A DNA stretch of 20,311 nt from an uncultured bacterium (GTDB taxonomy: Bacteria; Bacillota; Clostridia; Oscillospirales; Ruminococcaceae): NCBI GenBank assembly GCA_905215595.1, contig CAJMQZ010000030.1, positions 1 to 20,311 on the forward strand, written 5' to 3'. How positions within the stretch are numbered: the first letter of the stretch is position 1; the number at the start of each line of letters is the position of its first letter. Made by a program: the position numbers and the translations under genes. Under the pieces are notes generated by a model, which saw only the letters and a program-made list of their open reading frames with translations, was not told where the DNA came from and made no database searches. Below, one piece after another: positions 13,572 to 20,311 of this stretch.

Positions 13572-14072
13572 ATGACCATTGGTGAAAGAATTAAAGTCCT
13601 CCGTAAAGAGAAAAATCTTTCGATGGAGGATTTTGGCTCTGTAATCGGTATGGGCAAGTCTGCTGTCAGCCGTATCGAAAACGGGGTCAACGGAACAACG
13701 GATCAGACTATCCGCTCCATCTGCCGTGAGTTTGGCGTGAATGAACGCTGGCTCCGCACTGGCGAGGGAGAGATGTTCGAGCAGACACGGGAAACTGTAC
13801 TGGATCGGCTGGCCGCCGAGTACAGCCTGGACAAAGAGCAGGTCTCGGTGATTGAGAACTTTCTCGATCTGTCCCCGCAGGAGCGCACGCTGTTCCTTAC
13901 ACAGATGCGCAAGGTCTTTGGCGGGCCTGCCGCACAGCCGCCCCGCCGGGTGGATGTGTCCGACGATGTGGCCGCTGCCGTTGTCAACGTGCAGGACGAG
14001 GTAGCCCGGTACAACGCCGAGCGGGCCGACGAGGCCGCCAGTGGGGGAAAAGAATCTTCTTCCATAGGTTAG
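13572..14072 (+). CDS. XRE-family HTH repressor
   Basis: 166 aa. An N-terminal Cro/C1-type helix-turn-helix (residues 3-60) is clear: ERIKVLRKEKNLSMEDFGSVIGMGKSAVSRIENGVN, then IRSICREFGVNERWLRTGEG, the typical end of clostridial XRE repressors. A linker and helical region (SLDKEQVSVIENFLDLSPQERTLFLTQ) may mediate dimerisation. The C-terminus is Ala/Asp-rich; no LexA-type peptidase residues are seen, so induction by self-cleavage is unlikely. AAGGTGG lies 13 nt upstream. It sits at a divergent promoter pair with repeated candidate operators, so it probably represses the early cassette and itself. Confidence 0.9.
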   Translation: MTIGERIKVLRKEKNLSMEDFGSVIGMGKSAVSRIENGVNGTTDQTIRSICREFGVNERWLRTGEGEMFEQTRETVLDRLAAEYSLDKEQVSVIENFLDLSPQERTLFLTQMRKVFGGPAAQPPRRVDVSDDVAAAVVNVQDEVARYNAERADEAASGGKESSSIG

Positions 14073-14134
14073 TGCTTGACCGTGCCGCCGCTGAATGGCG
14101 CAGGAAGCACCAGTAAAATTCAGCACACAAAAAG

Positions 14135-14171
14135 AAAAAGCCCACCGGGGACAAAGCCCGGTAGGCTTTTT
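14135..14171 (+). terminator. Terminator of the repressor gene
   Basis: Stem AAAAAGCC plus CCGGG pairing with CCCGG plus GGCTTTTT (14135-14148 with 14157-14171), about 60 nt after the repressor stop. Confidence 0.88.
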
Positions 14172-14186
14172 CGTGTATGGCAAATA

Positions 14187-14226
14187 AAAACGCCCCATCT
14201 TCTCCGCAGAAAAGACAGGGCGTTTT
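14187..14226. terminator. Second, bidirectional terminator before the integrase
   Basis: Stem AAAACGCCC (14187-14195) with GGGCGTTTT (14218-14226). On the minus strand it is followed by TTTTTATTT, on the plus strand by few T. It further insulates the integrase from the repressor. Confidence 0.7.
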
Positions 14227-14395
14227 GGAACGAGTTGAACCTAAACGTGCAACTCTACTTATATAAATGGCTCCCAGATATGATATTTCGGAAATGAATT
14301 TAACTTTTTGACTGTTGAAAGTGTGGAAAGATTTATTTTCCCCAGAACTTGCAACGGCTTGCAACAAACTTAAAACTACTTGAAAGGTGGTATTT
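14227..14395 (+). promoter_or_regulatory. Integrase leader
   Basis: No gene is seen. A -35 TTGACT (14308-14313) with a poor -10 ATTTAT after 17 nt is the best promoter candidate. TTTCGGAAAT (14287-14296), close to the operator motif of the repressor region, lies just upstream. A tandem CTTGCAAC (14348-14355 and 14358-14365) precedes the ribosome site. Confidence 0.4.
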
Positions 14396-16006
14396 ATGCC
14401 TCGCAAAAAGAAACTGCAAGAGGTGGGCGGCCTGCGCCTGGTGGCGTACTATCGCTACTCCAACGGCGGCCAGCAGACCGAGCAGAGCATTGAGGGCCAG
14501 CGCCGGGACTGTGAGGCCTACGCCAAAGCCCACGGCTACAAGATCGTCCATGAGTATATCGACCGCCACATTTCCGGCAAGAGCGACAGCCGCCCGGCGT
14601 TCCAGCAGATGATCTCCGACAGCGACAGCCACCTCTTCGACGCTGTGATCTGCTGGAAAACAGACCGCCTCGCCCGCAGCCGCTACGACTCCATCATCTA
14701 CAAGACCCGCCTGCGGAGGAACGGGGTCAAGATTCTGTATGCCGCCGAGACGGTGGTAGACGGCCCAGAGGGTATTATCATTGAGGGTTTGATGGAATCC
14801 CTGGCCGAGTATTACTCCGCCGAACTGGCTCAGAAACTCCGCCGCGGCCAGCGGGAAAGCGCGCTCAAGTGCATTGCCTTGGGCGGCAACCGCAGCTTTG
14901 GCTACGACATCGGGCCGGACAAGCACTACTGCATCAACGAGAAGCAGGCCCCCGCCGTGCGGTACATCTTTGAGCAGTACGCCGCCGGGGCTACCGCCGC
15001 CGACATCGTGCGGGAACTGACCGCCCGCGGCTACCGCACCAGCCGGGGCAATCCGTTCAACAAGAACTCTATCTGCCGGATCATCACCAACGAGATGTAT
15101 CTTGGTGTGTACAAGTACGCCGACATCCGCATTGAGGGGGGAGTGCCTGCCATGATCGACCGGGAGCTGTTCAACCGCTGCCAGACCCAGCTTGCCTTTA
15201 ACCGCGCCCACGGCGGCGGCAAGGGTGCGCCCAGGGCTGACTATGTGCTTGTTGGTAAACTGGACTGCGGCCTGTGCGGTCATGCCATGAAAGGAGCCAG
15301 CGCCACGGGCCACACCGGGAGCAAGCACTACTACTACACCTGCACCCAGCACGTCGAGAAGAAGTGTCCCAAGACCTCCATTGAAAAAAACTATCTGGAA
15401 CAGGTCATCGTGGACGGCGTTGCAAAGTACGTCCTTACCCCTGAAAAGATTTCTCAGATCGTGGACTGCATGATGGAATTGCAGGCCAAGGAGCAGGAGC
15501 CGAAAGACAACCCGGAGAAGGACGCTCTGGAAGCAGAGCTGGCCGAGTGCCGCCGCAAGCAGAACAATATCCTTGAGGCCATCGAAGAGGGCGGCAGCGC
15601 CCGCCTTGCGGCCCGCCTGCGCGCTCTCGAAGAACAGGAAGCCCAGCTTACCTTTGCTCTGGGCGAGATCAACAACGCCCCCGCGCCGCCCCAGTTCAGT
15701 CGGGAAGCGCTCACGTTCATGTTCGAGCAGTTCCGCCGGGAAGAGGACGAGGTGGACGAAGAGTACCGCCGCCGCATCCTGGATACGTTCGTTTCATCCA
15801 TCCTGCTGTACGAGGATCGGGCAGAGGTCAAGTTCAATATAACCGACCAGAAAACCGGGGACTTTGAGCGGGTGATTTTGCCCATTTCCGTAAACAAAAA
15901 GCCCCCGGAAGATGACGATATAACGTCAAATTCCGGGGGTTCTACCGCGTTGCGGTTGGTGGAGGCGATGGGAGTCGAACCCATGTCCGAAAAGAGCTCA
16001 GTGTAG
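14396..16006 (+). CDS. Large serine recombinase (integrase)
   Basis: This enzyme catalyses site-specific integration and excision through a serine-phosphate DNA link. It is 536 aa from the ATG at 14396 (AAAGGTGG 5 nt upstream; a GTG at 14387 overlaps that site). The resolvase domain begins VAYYRYSNGG with catalytic Ser22 and continues SIEGQRRDCEAYA and DRLARSRYD. Next come the recombinase domain (GYDIG...KNSICRIITNEMYLGVYKY) and a zinc ribbon (LDCGLCGHAM...YYTCTQHVEKKC). A coiled coil (about residues 380-430, with ALEEQEAQL) and a C-terminal beta region follow. The last 16 residues are read from the attR core and antisense tmRNA; in the excised circle they would be replaced by a different 33-residue end. 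It alone can explain integration at ssrA. Confidence 0.95.
   Translation: MPRKKKLQEVGGLRLVAYYRYSNGGQQTEQSIEGQRRDCEAYAKAHGYKIVHEYIDRHISGKSDSRPAFQQMISDSDSHLFDAVICWKTDRLARSRYDSIIYKTRLRRNGVKILYAAETVVDGPEGIIIEGLMESLAEYYSAELAQKLRRGQRESALKCIALGGNRSFGYDIGPDKHYCINEKQAPAVRYIFEQYAAGATAADIVRELTARGYRTSRGNPFNKNSICRIITNEMYLGVYKYADIRIEGGVPAMIDRELFNRCQTQLAFNRAHGGGKGAPRADYVLVGKLDCGLCGHAMKGASATGHTGSKHYYYTCTQHVEKKCPKTSIEKNYLEQVIVDGVAKYVLTPEKISQIVDCMMELQAKEQEPKDNPEKDALEAELAECRRKQNNILEAIEEGGSARLAARLRALEEQEAQLTFALGEINNAPAPPQFSREALTFMFEQFRREEDEVDEEYRRRILDTFVSSILLYEDRAEVKFNITDQKTGDFERVILPISVNKKPPEDDDITSNSGGSTALRLVEAMGVEPMSEKSSV
15896..15939 (-). terminator. Element-borne terminator for ssrA, inside the integrase gene
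   Basis: Arms CCCCCGGAA (15902-15910) and TTCCGGGGG (15931-15939), with inner TGACG/CGTCA around ATATAA. On the minus strand it is followed by CTTTTTG. It starts 17 nt after the tmRNA CCA, so it ends ssrA transcription, while on the plus strand it encodes integrase residues KPPEDDDITSNSGG. Confidence 0.88.
15935..15963. other. Right attachment site (attR)
   Basis: Element half-site GGGGGTTC (15935-15942), 4-nt gap, GCGTTGCGGTT (15947-15957), overlapping the core TTGGTGGA (15956-15963). The core contains the tmRNA CCA end, the discriminator base and the last acceptor bases. Confidence 0.85.
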
Positions 16007-16307
16007 GTGTCTCCGGGTGCAGGCGATCTACAACATTCCCGCCACGCCACGCCGATCGTCAGGCTAGCGCTTTGGTAGCTTCATGAGTTCCTGCCGGTCC
16101 GCAAAGCTTAGGTCCGTTCAGGTGCTGTGTCTAAAGGACGCCCCGGCCCCACACGACACAAGAGTGGGCGGAACGCGCAGCACTCAGGCTGCGAGCAACT
16201 GATAATTATTGTTGTCAGTTAATTTTTTTGGAGGAGTTATAGAGCAGTTCCCCCACTGCTACCCGCTGCCCAGACCTTGCTCCCCCCGTCGAAACCTTTA
16301 CGCCCCC
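15957..16307 (-). ncRNA. ssrA: tmRNA
   Basis: Transfer-messenger RNA rescues stalled ribosomes and tags the product for degradation. The 5' end GGGGGCG (16307-16301) pairs with CGCCTCC (15967-15961), followed by A and an encoded CCA. The T-arm GGGTTCGACTCCC lies near the 3' end and GTAAAGGTTTCGACGGGG at the 5' end, both standard. The tag frame reads GAC AAC AAT AAT TAT CAG TTG CTC GCA GCC TGA, i.e. DNNNYQLLAA, with GAC the likely resume codon as in other clostridia. The RNA is complete despite the insertion, because the crossover core equals its last bases. smpB lies directly upstream. Confidence 0.96.
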
Positions 16308-16314
16308 ATATAAA

Positions 16315-16332
16315 GCACATCTTGCGATGTGC
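16315..16332 (-). other. Hairpin between smpB and ssrA
   Basis: Perfect stem GCACATC/GATGTGC with a 4-nt loop, followed on the minus strand by TTTATAT just before the tmRNA 5' end. It could be a weak smpB terminator or a processing signal for the tmRNA 5' end. The TTTATAT abuts the mature 5' end too closely to be its -10. Confidence 0.4.
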
Positions 16333-16377
16333 GAAAAGCTTGGTTTTGCGGTGAGCCGCAGTCTGCAATTGGAATGC

Positions 16378-16860
16378 TTAATAATACTTGCCGTTGGACT
16401 TCACAGCCCGGTCAATGGAGCGCTTTGCATCGCGCTGGGCGGCATCGGCACGCTTGTCGTACAGCTTTTTGCCCTTGCACAGACCCACTTCCATTTTTAC
16501 GCGGCCATGCTTGAAATAAAGCGAGAGCGGCACCAGCGTATAGCCCTGCAGTTTGCACTGCTGGTGCAGACGCCGGATCTCACTTTTGTGCGCCAGAAGC
16601 CGCCGGACGCGCATGGGATCCTGATTGAACAGGTTGCCGTGGTCGTAGGGGCTGATGTGCATCCCCTTTACCAGCAGCTCGCCATTTTCAATATCTACCC
16701 AGCTATCCTTCAGGTTGACCCCGCCGGCCCGCAGGCTTTTCACCTCGGTGCCTTTGAGTTCTACACCGGTCTCCAGCGCTTCCAGAACAAAATACTCGTG
16801 GCGCGCTTCTCGGTTGGTGGCGATGTTCTTGGTCGCCGGGCGCTCCTTTGTGGGTGCCAT
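16378..16860 (-). CDS. smpB: SsrA-binding protein SmpB
   Basis: 160 aa, full length. It binds the tRNA-like part of tmRNA and brings it to stalled ribosomes. Family hallmarks in order: NREARHEYFVLEALETGVELKGTEVKSLRAG, NLKDSWVDIENGELLVKGMHISPY, RRLLAHKSEI, GYTLVPLSLYFKHGRVKMEVGLCKGKKLYDKR, and the basic C-terminal tail that becomes ordered in the ribosome (AKRSIDRAVKSNGKYY). GGAGG lies 8 nt before the ATG. Confidence 0.97.
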   Translation of the reverse strand: MAPTKERPATKNIATNREARHEYFVLEALETGVELKGTEVKSLRAGGVNLKDSWVDIENGELLVKGMHISPYDHGNLFNQDPMRVRRLLAHKSEIRRLHQQCKLQGYTLVPLSLYFKHGRVKMEVGLCKGKKLYDKRADAAQRDAKRSIDRAVKSNGKYY

Positions 16861-16897
16861 GCTGCGCGCCTCCTTTCTCCGTTCCGTTTGTTGTTTC

Positions 16898-16925
16898 AGT
16901 ATACCATTTTTTCAGGGTAATGCAA
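16898..16925 (-). promoter_or_regulatory. Promoter of smpB
   Basis: -35 TTGCAT (16920-16925), 16-nt spacer, -10 TATACT (16898-16903), 37 nt before the smpB start. It probably also feeds ssrA. Confidence 0.7.
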
Positions 16926-16961
16926 GGGCTGTTTCTGACAGAATTGTAAATTTTTACAGAT

Positions 16962-17561
16962 TTACAGCTCTCCCCTGCCGGAAAGTGCCCGGTACAGGGT
17001 AGTCTCGTCCGCGTATTCCAGGCTGGCGCCCACCGGCAGACCGGAGGCAAGCCGGGTGACCCGGATGCCCAGCGGCTTGATAAGCTTTGCCAGATACATG
17101 GCGGTGGCTTCGCCCTCCACGGTGGGGTTCATGGCCATGATGACCTCCTTCACCGTGTCGTCCTTCAGCCGCGCCAGCAGCTCCTTGACGGTCAACTGCT
17201 CTGCGCCCACACCGGCCAGCGGGTCCAGCAGGCCGTGCAGCACATGGTACAGGCCGTTATACTCCCGGGTGCGCTCAAAGGCCTGTACGTCCCGGGGCTT
17301 TTCCACCACGCAGATCACCGAGGTGTCCCGCTTGGCGCTGGCGCACACCGGGCACAGGTCAGCGTCCGTGTAGTTCTGGCAGATGCGGCACCGGTGCAGC
17401 CGGGTGTGCGCGCCACGGATGGCATCGGCCAGCGCCGCAGCGTCCTTATCCGACATACTCAGCACCTGATAGGCCATGCGGGTAGCACCCTTGCGGCCCA
17501 CGCCCTGAAACTTGCCGAACTCTTCGATCAGCTTTTCCAGCGGTGCGGCAGTGTAGTCCAT
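16962..17561 (-). CDS. recR: Recombination protein RecR
   Basis: 199 aa, normal length. RecR acts with RecO (and RecF) to load RecA at gaps. It has the helix-hairpin-helix GVGRKGATR (20-28), a four-cysteine zinc finger (Cys58, 61, 70, 73: CRICQNYTDADLCPVC), and a Toprim domain from about residue 81 (ICVVEKPRDVQAFERT, AMNPTVEGEATAMYL). GGGGAG lies 5 nt before the ATG. It follows ybaB by 19 nt, in the conserved dnaX-ybaB-recR operon. Confidence 0.97.
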   Translation of the reverse strand: MDYTAAPLEKLIEEFGKFQGVGRKGATRMAYQVLSMSDKDAAALADAIRGAHTRLHRCRICQNYTDADLCPVCASAKRDTSVICVVEKPRDVQAFERTREYNGLYHVLHGLLDPLAGVGAEQLTVKELLARLKDDTVKEVIMAMNPTVEGEATAMYLAKLIKPLGIRVTRLASGLPVGASLEYADETTLYRALSGRGEL

Positions 17562-17580
17562 GGTATCTCCCCTTCCCGGA

Positions 17581-17919
17581 TCAGAGGCCCGGAATGTTCA
17601 GGCCGCCGGTCAGCTTGCCCATCTCGGCCTCGGCGGTCTCATCCACCTGCTTTACGGTGGCGTTGATGGCAGCAGCCACCATGTCCTCCAGCATCTCGAT
17701 GTCATCCGGGTCCACGGCCTCGGGCTTGATGGTGATGGACAGCACCTCGTGCTTGCCGTTCATCTTCACGGTCACCATCTCACCGGCGGCGCTGCCGGTG
17801 TACTCGGCGGCTTCCAACTCGGCCTGCTTGCTCTTCATGTCCTCCTGCATCTTCTGAGCCTGACGCATCAGGGCGTTCATATCGGGGCGGCCGTAGCCTG
17901 CGGGCATTCTTGCTTTCAT
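17581..17919 (-). CDS. Nucleoid-associated protein YbaB/EbfC
   Basis: 112 aa. A small dimeric DNA-binding protein found between dnaX and recR in most bacteria. Helix MRQAQKMQEDMKSKQAELEA is followed by VTVKMNGKHEVLSITIKPEAVDPDD and a C-terminal helix (LEDMVAAAINATVKQVDE). AGGAG lies 9 nt before the ATG at 17919; the upstream ATG at 17946 overlaps the leader and lacks a site. Confidence 0.95.
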   Translation of the reverse strand: MKARMPAGYGRPDMNALMRQAQKMQEDMKSKQAELEAAEYTGSAAGEMVTVKMNGKHEVLSITIKPEAVDPDDIEMLEDMVAAAINATVKQVDETAEAEMGKLTGGLNIPGL

Positions 17920-17949
17920 AATGGCATTCTCCTTTATTATAAACAATTT

Positions 17950-19836
17950 TTATCGCTTTTTGCGGGCGGTATCCTCAATGCTGACCTCTAACCCCAGTTT
18001 TTCCAGCGCCAGCAGGGACTGCTCTGCGTTGGAGGCGGTCTTTCCGGCTGTTTTGGGCTCGTAAGGGCCGATGGGCACCGGCACGCCGGATACCTCGGCG
18101 ATCAGCTTTTTGATCAGCTTCTGGCTGTCCTTGTTCACCCGGATAAAATCCCGGAAGGTCTTGCCGCCGTCGATCAGCACGCGGGTGCCGTCAAAGTAAG
18201 CCTTGGACTTGCGCAGATACATATACAGCATGGGGTCGATGCCCTCCAGCTTCTGCACGATCTGTCCCCAGTACGGGAAGGGGTTCGTGCCCTGCTGCGC
18301 CACGCTGCGGGGCTTTGTCAGCACCGGATCGGCGGGGTGCTCCTGCGCCGGGGCAGGCGGTTCCTCTGCCGCAGGAGCCGACTGCGTGGGTTCTGCGGGG
18401 GCGGGCTGCTCCGGCTGACTGACCGGCTCCGGCTCCTCCGGCGGCGGTGCCTGCGGGGCAGGCTCGTCCCACGGCAGGGCGGCATCGCTCTGCTGTACCG
18501 GCGGTTCGTCCGGCATGGGCGGCAGCTCCTCCGCAGGGACGGGCTGCGCTTCCGGTGCGGCAGGCTGCGGAGGGGTCTGCCGCACGGCAGGGGCAGGTTC
18601 TGCTACTGCTGCCGGGGTCTGGGATGCAGTTGCTGCCGGTGCGGGCTGCACCGGGGCGCTGGCAAAGGGCTGCACCGCTGCCGCAAAGGGGCGGGGTGCT
18701 TCCGGCTGTGCCGCGCGGGCGGGGGCGGGCTGTACCGTTACCGCCTGCATCTGCTGGGGCGGCTCGGACAGGCTGAACAGTGCCAGTTCCAGCTCGATGC
18801 GCTGGTCGCTGCCACGGGTCATGTGTTCCAACGCCGTGCCCAAAGTGCGGATGGCGCGGATGGCTTCCCGCTGCCCCATCTCCGGGCCTTTTTGCAGGTA
18901 CAGCGCCTCTTCCTCCGGCGAAACACCGGACAGCAGCGCCTGCCCGCCGGGCAGCGCCGCCAGCATCAGGGCGCGGTAGTGGGCGATCAATTCCTCAGTC
19001 AGGCGCTTCACGTCCACCGACTGCTGCCGCAGCTGCGCCAGCTGTGCCAGCGCGGCGGCGGCGTCCTGCGCTTCCAAGGCGTCAGAAATATGGAACAGGT
19101 AGCTGCGGTCGGTCACACCCGCCATGCGGCGCACCACGTCCGCGTCAATTTTGGCGGTGACGCCGGCGCAAGTATCCAGAATGGACAGTGCATCGCGCAG
19201 CGCACCATCGGCCAGACGGGCGATCAGTTCCGCGCCGTCGGAGGTCAGCTCCAGCTTTTCCTCACCGGCGATATACTCCACCCGCCGTGCGATATCCTCC
19301 GGCCCGATGCGGGTAAAATCGTACCGCTGGCAGCGGGAGAGGATGGTGGCGGGCACTTTCTGGATTTCGGTGGTCGCCAGAATGAAGATGACGTGTGCAG
19401 GGGGTTCTTCCAGCGTTTTCAGCAGCGCATTAAAGGCTGCTGTGGACAGCATGTGCACCTCATCGATGATATACACCTTATACTGGCAGGCGCTGGGGGT
19501 GTAGGCGGTCTCGTCCCGCAGGTCGCGGATATCGTCCACGCCGTTGTTGGAGGCTGCGTCCATCTCCACCACGTCCAGCAGGCTGCCGTTGTCGATGCCT
19601 TTGCAGATCTCGCACTCCCCGCAGGGGTCGCCACCCTCCGGGTGCAGGCAGTTGACCGCCTTTGCAAAAATTTTGGCGCAGGTGGTCTTGCCGGTGCCGC
19701 GCACGCCGGTAAACAGATACGCATGGCCTACGCGTCCTGCGGTGATCTGGTTTTTCAGGGCGGTCACGATAGCACGCTGGCCCACCACATCCTCAAACCG
19801 CTGGGGTCTCCATTTGCGGTAAAGCGCACGATACAT
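17950..19836 (-). CDS. dnaX: DNA polymerase III gamma/tau subunit
   Basis: 628 aa, the clamp-loader ATPase subunit of the replisome. From the start MYRALYRKWRPQRFEDVVGQ: Walker A GVRGTGKT (44-51), zinc site Cys63, 72, 75, 78, Walker B VYIIDEVH (121-128), the LEEPPAHVIFILATTE segment, and the SRC sensor (167-169). Domain III is followed by a long Pro/Ala/Gln-rich linker (about 375-540). A C-terminal tau-like domain comes last (NPFPYWGQIVQKLEGIDPMLYMYL, KLIKKLIAEV). GGGGAGA lies 7 nt before this ATG; the longer open frame upstream reads into SRP RNA and is not coding. No A-rich frameshift site for a short gamma form is seen. Confidence 0.96.
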   Translation of the reverse strand: MYRALYRKWRPQRFEDVVGQRAIVTALKNQITAGRVGHAYLFTGVRGTGKTTCAKIFAKAVNCLHPEGGDPCGECEICKGIDNGSLLDVVEMDAASNNGVDDIRDLRDETAYTPSACQYKVYIIDEVHMLSTAAFNALLKTLEEPPAHVIFILATTEIQKVPATILSRCQRYDFTRIGPEDIARRVEYIAGEEKLELTSDGAELIARLADGALRDALSILDTCAGVTAKIDADVVRRMAGVTDRSYLFHISDALEAQDAAAALAQLAQLRQQSVDVKRLTEELIAHYRALMLAALPGGQALLSGVSPEEEALYLQKGPEMGQREAIRAIRTLGTALEHMTRGSDQRIELELALFSLSEPPQQMQAVTVQPAPARAAQPEAPRPFAAAVQPFASAPVQPAPAATASQTPAAVAEPAPAVRQTPPQPAAPEAQPVPAEELPPMPDEPPVQQSDAALPWDEPAPQAPPPEEPEPVSQPEQPAPAEPTQSAPAAEEPPAPAQEHPADPVLTKPRSVAQQGTNPFPYWGQIVQKLEGIDPMLYMYLRKSKAYFDGTRVLIDGGKTFRDFIRVNKDSQKLIKKLIAEVSGVPVPIGPYEPKTAGKTASNAEQSLLALEKLGLEVSIEDTARKKR

Positions 19837-19867
19837 GGCGATCTCTCCCCTTTCCCGGCCTTTGCGG

Positions 19868-19907
19868 CAAAAATAAAAGGACAGCGCTCGACGGGGTTTT
19901 GTCCCCG
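19868..19907 (-). terminator. Possible terminator or attenuator after SRP RNA
   Basis: Hairpin CGGGG/CCCCG (19892-19907), then a 13-nt gap and a broken T run (CCTTTTATTTTT on the minus strand). The hairpin-to-T distance is too long for a strong terminator, so some readthrough into dnaX is expected. Confidence 0.35.
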
Positions 19908-19911
19908 CCTT

Positions 19912-20076
19912 GCGTAACTCGGCATACGGATGCAGGCTTACTGAAACGCACGAACGCACTGCTTAAGGCTGCTTGGTTCCCCACCTGACCTGGTTCACAG
20001 CGAATCCATCGTACAGGACCCGCATCCGTATGCCGAACCACGCAGCAGGCGCTGTCCGACACATCCTTGTGGATGC
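19912..20076 (-). ncRNA. ffs: Signal recognition particle RNA
   Basis: SRP RNA binds Ffh and targets membrane proteins. The conserved domain IV is clear on the minus strand: CCAGGTCAGG, then a GGGGAACCAAGCAGC loop region resembling the E. coli CAGGTC...GGAAGGAAGCAGC motif. A long closing helix pairs TCGGCATACGGATGC (near 20022-20036) with GCATCCGTATGCCGA (near 19920-19934). The core is about 132 nt (19912-20043). The start at about 20076 is set from the promoter, giving a short leader with a CATCC/GGATG hairpin. Placement directly upstream of dnaX is standard in Firmicutes. Exact ends are approximate. Confidence 0.88.
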
Positions 20077-20082
20077 TAAGAT

Positions 20083-20111
20083 ATTGTACCATAAACCCCG
20101 CCGGATTGCAA
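20083..20111 (-). promoter_or_regulatory. Promoter of SRP RNA / dnaX operon
   Basis: -35 TTGCAA (20106-20111), 17-nt spacer, -10 TACAAT (20083-20088). Confidence 0.8.
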
Positions 20112-20118
20112 GAGGGGC

Positions 20119-20151
20119 AAAACAAAAAGGAGAAGCCCGAAGGCTTCTCCT
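20119..20151 (-). terminator. Terminator of pta
   Basis: Perfect stem AGGAGAAGCC/GGCTTCTCCT (20128-20137 with 20142-20151), loop CGAA on the plus strand, followed on the minus strand by TTTTTGTTTT. Confidence 0.92.
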
Positions 20152-20169
20152 CGTTTGTGCTAAAACTGT

Positions 20170-20311
20170 TTAGGACTGGCAAGCGGTGATCAAGCTCATC
20201 TTGTACACCTCGTCTGCGTTGCAGCCGCGGGACAGGTCGTTGATGGGTGCGTTCAGACCCTGCAGGATGGGGCCGTAGGCAGCGTAGCCGCCCAGACGCT
20301 GTGCGATCTTA
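20170..20311 (-). CDS. pta: Phosphate acetyltransferase, C-terminal part
   Basis: The last 46 residues are visible; the rest lies beyond the window. The sequence RLGGYAAYGPILQGLNAPINDLSRGCNADEVYKMSLITACQS matches the conserved C-terminus of Pta, which interconverts acetyl-CoA and acetyl phosphate in the acetate pathway. The run 'GPILQGL...NDLSRGC' is diagnostic of the PTA_PTB family, and the short end argues for Pta rather than phosphate butyryltransferase. A strong terminator follows 19 nt later. Confidence 0.88.
   Translation of the reverse strand, partial: KIAQRLGGYAAYGPILQGLNAPINDLSRGCNADEVYKMSLITACQS

Larger units (their letters stand above)
6417..15956. mobile_element. Integrated serine-recombinase element at ssrA carrying a DGR
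   Basis: A 9.5-kb block bounded by the direct repeat TTGGTGGA (6417-6424 and 15956-15963). Inside the left core lies AACCGCAACGC (6427-6437); inside the right core lies its exact inverse GCGTTGCGGTT (15947-15957). Joining the ends makes one palindromic attP. The content is phage-like: integrase, HTH repressor with divergent promoters, small early genes, replication-like fragment and DGR. No structural or packaging genes are present. Two internal junctions (near 7250 and near 9480) cut genes, pointing to a deleted prophage; a phage satellite is the alternative. Flanking host genes are ssrA on the right and the DUF1836 gene on the left. Confidence 0.9.

Noticed and set aside
18106..18111. Possible dnaX frameshift slippery site
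   Set aside because: Only five A before the G, in the wrong phase for the A AAA AAG heptamer, and located near the C-terminus.
18337..19917. Long plus-strand frame of 526 codons
   Set aside because: Antisense shadow of dnaX, Cys/Arg/Gly-rich, caused by high GC; the sense frame has clear clamp-loader motifs.
1..20311. CRISPR array or restriction-modification system
   Set aside because: No regularly spaced repeats and no Cas, methylase or nuclease motifs were seen.

Overview
The window reads as a chromosomal segment of a Gram-positive gut anaerobe of the Oscillospiraceae, most like Faecalibacterium. This rests on the host gene order pta / SRP RNA / dnaX / ybaB / recR / smpB / ssrA, high-GC codon use, clostridial-type lipoproteins and consensus sigma-A promoters. 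The genus is an inference.

Host left arm (1-6416). On the minus strand lie a polar amino-acid ABC transporter (permease cut by the window edge, plus its lipoprotein binding protein), a duplicated-domain lipoprotein, a cardiolipin synthase and a DegV fatty-acid-binding protein. A DUF1836 regulator diverges from degV on the plus strand. Each unit has a clear promoter or terminator.

Integrated element (about 6417-15956, 9.5 kb). It sits exactly at the 3' end of the tmRNA gene ssrA. Both ends carry the 8-bp core TTGGTGGA. Joining the two element ends rebuilds a near-perfect palindromic attP (11-bp arms, 8-bp centre), as expected for a large serine recombinase, which is encoded at the right end. 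From left to right the element holds two small phage genes; a diversity-generating retroelement (DGR: truncated reverse transcriptase, template repeat TR, avd, hairpin, variable repeat VR in a C-type-lectin/FGE-like target); a truncated replication-like gene; a minus-strand cassette of eight small early phage genes; a plus-strand zinc-ribbon gene with its own promoter; a divergent repressor/operator control region; and the serine recombinase. No capsid, terminase or portal gene is visible, so it is a deleted prophage or a small satellite-like element.

The DGR is clear. All 16 differences between TR and VR over 116 bp fall at template adenines. It looks frozen, because the reverse transcriptase stops just after motif A and the target has lost its N-terminus at a junction with the rep-like gene.

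The most unusual point is the right end. The recombinase reading frame runs through attR into antisense tmRNA. Integration therefore swaps the enzyme's last residues, and the end of its coding sequence also carries a minus-strand terminator that replaces the ssrA terminator displaced by integration.

Host right arm (15957-20311). All on the minus strand: ssrA, smpB, recR, ybaB, dnaX, SRP RNA and the C-terminus of phosphate acetyltransferase. ssrA and smpB form the trans-translation ribosome-rescue pair. dnaX-ybaB-recR is the conserved replication/recombination operon.
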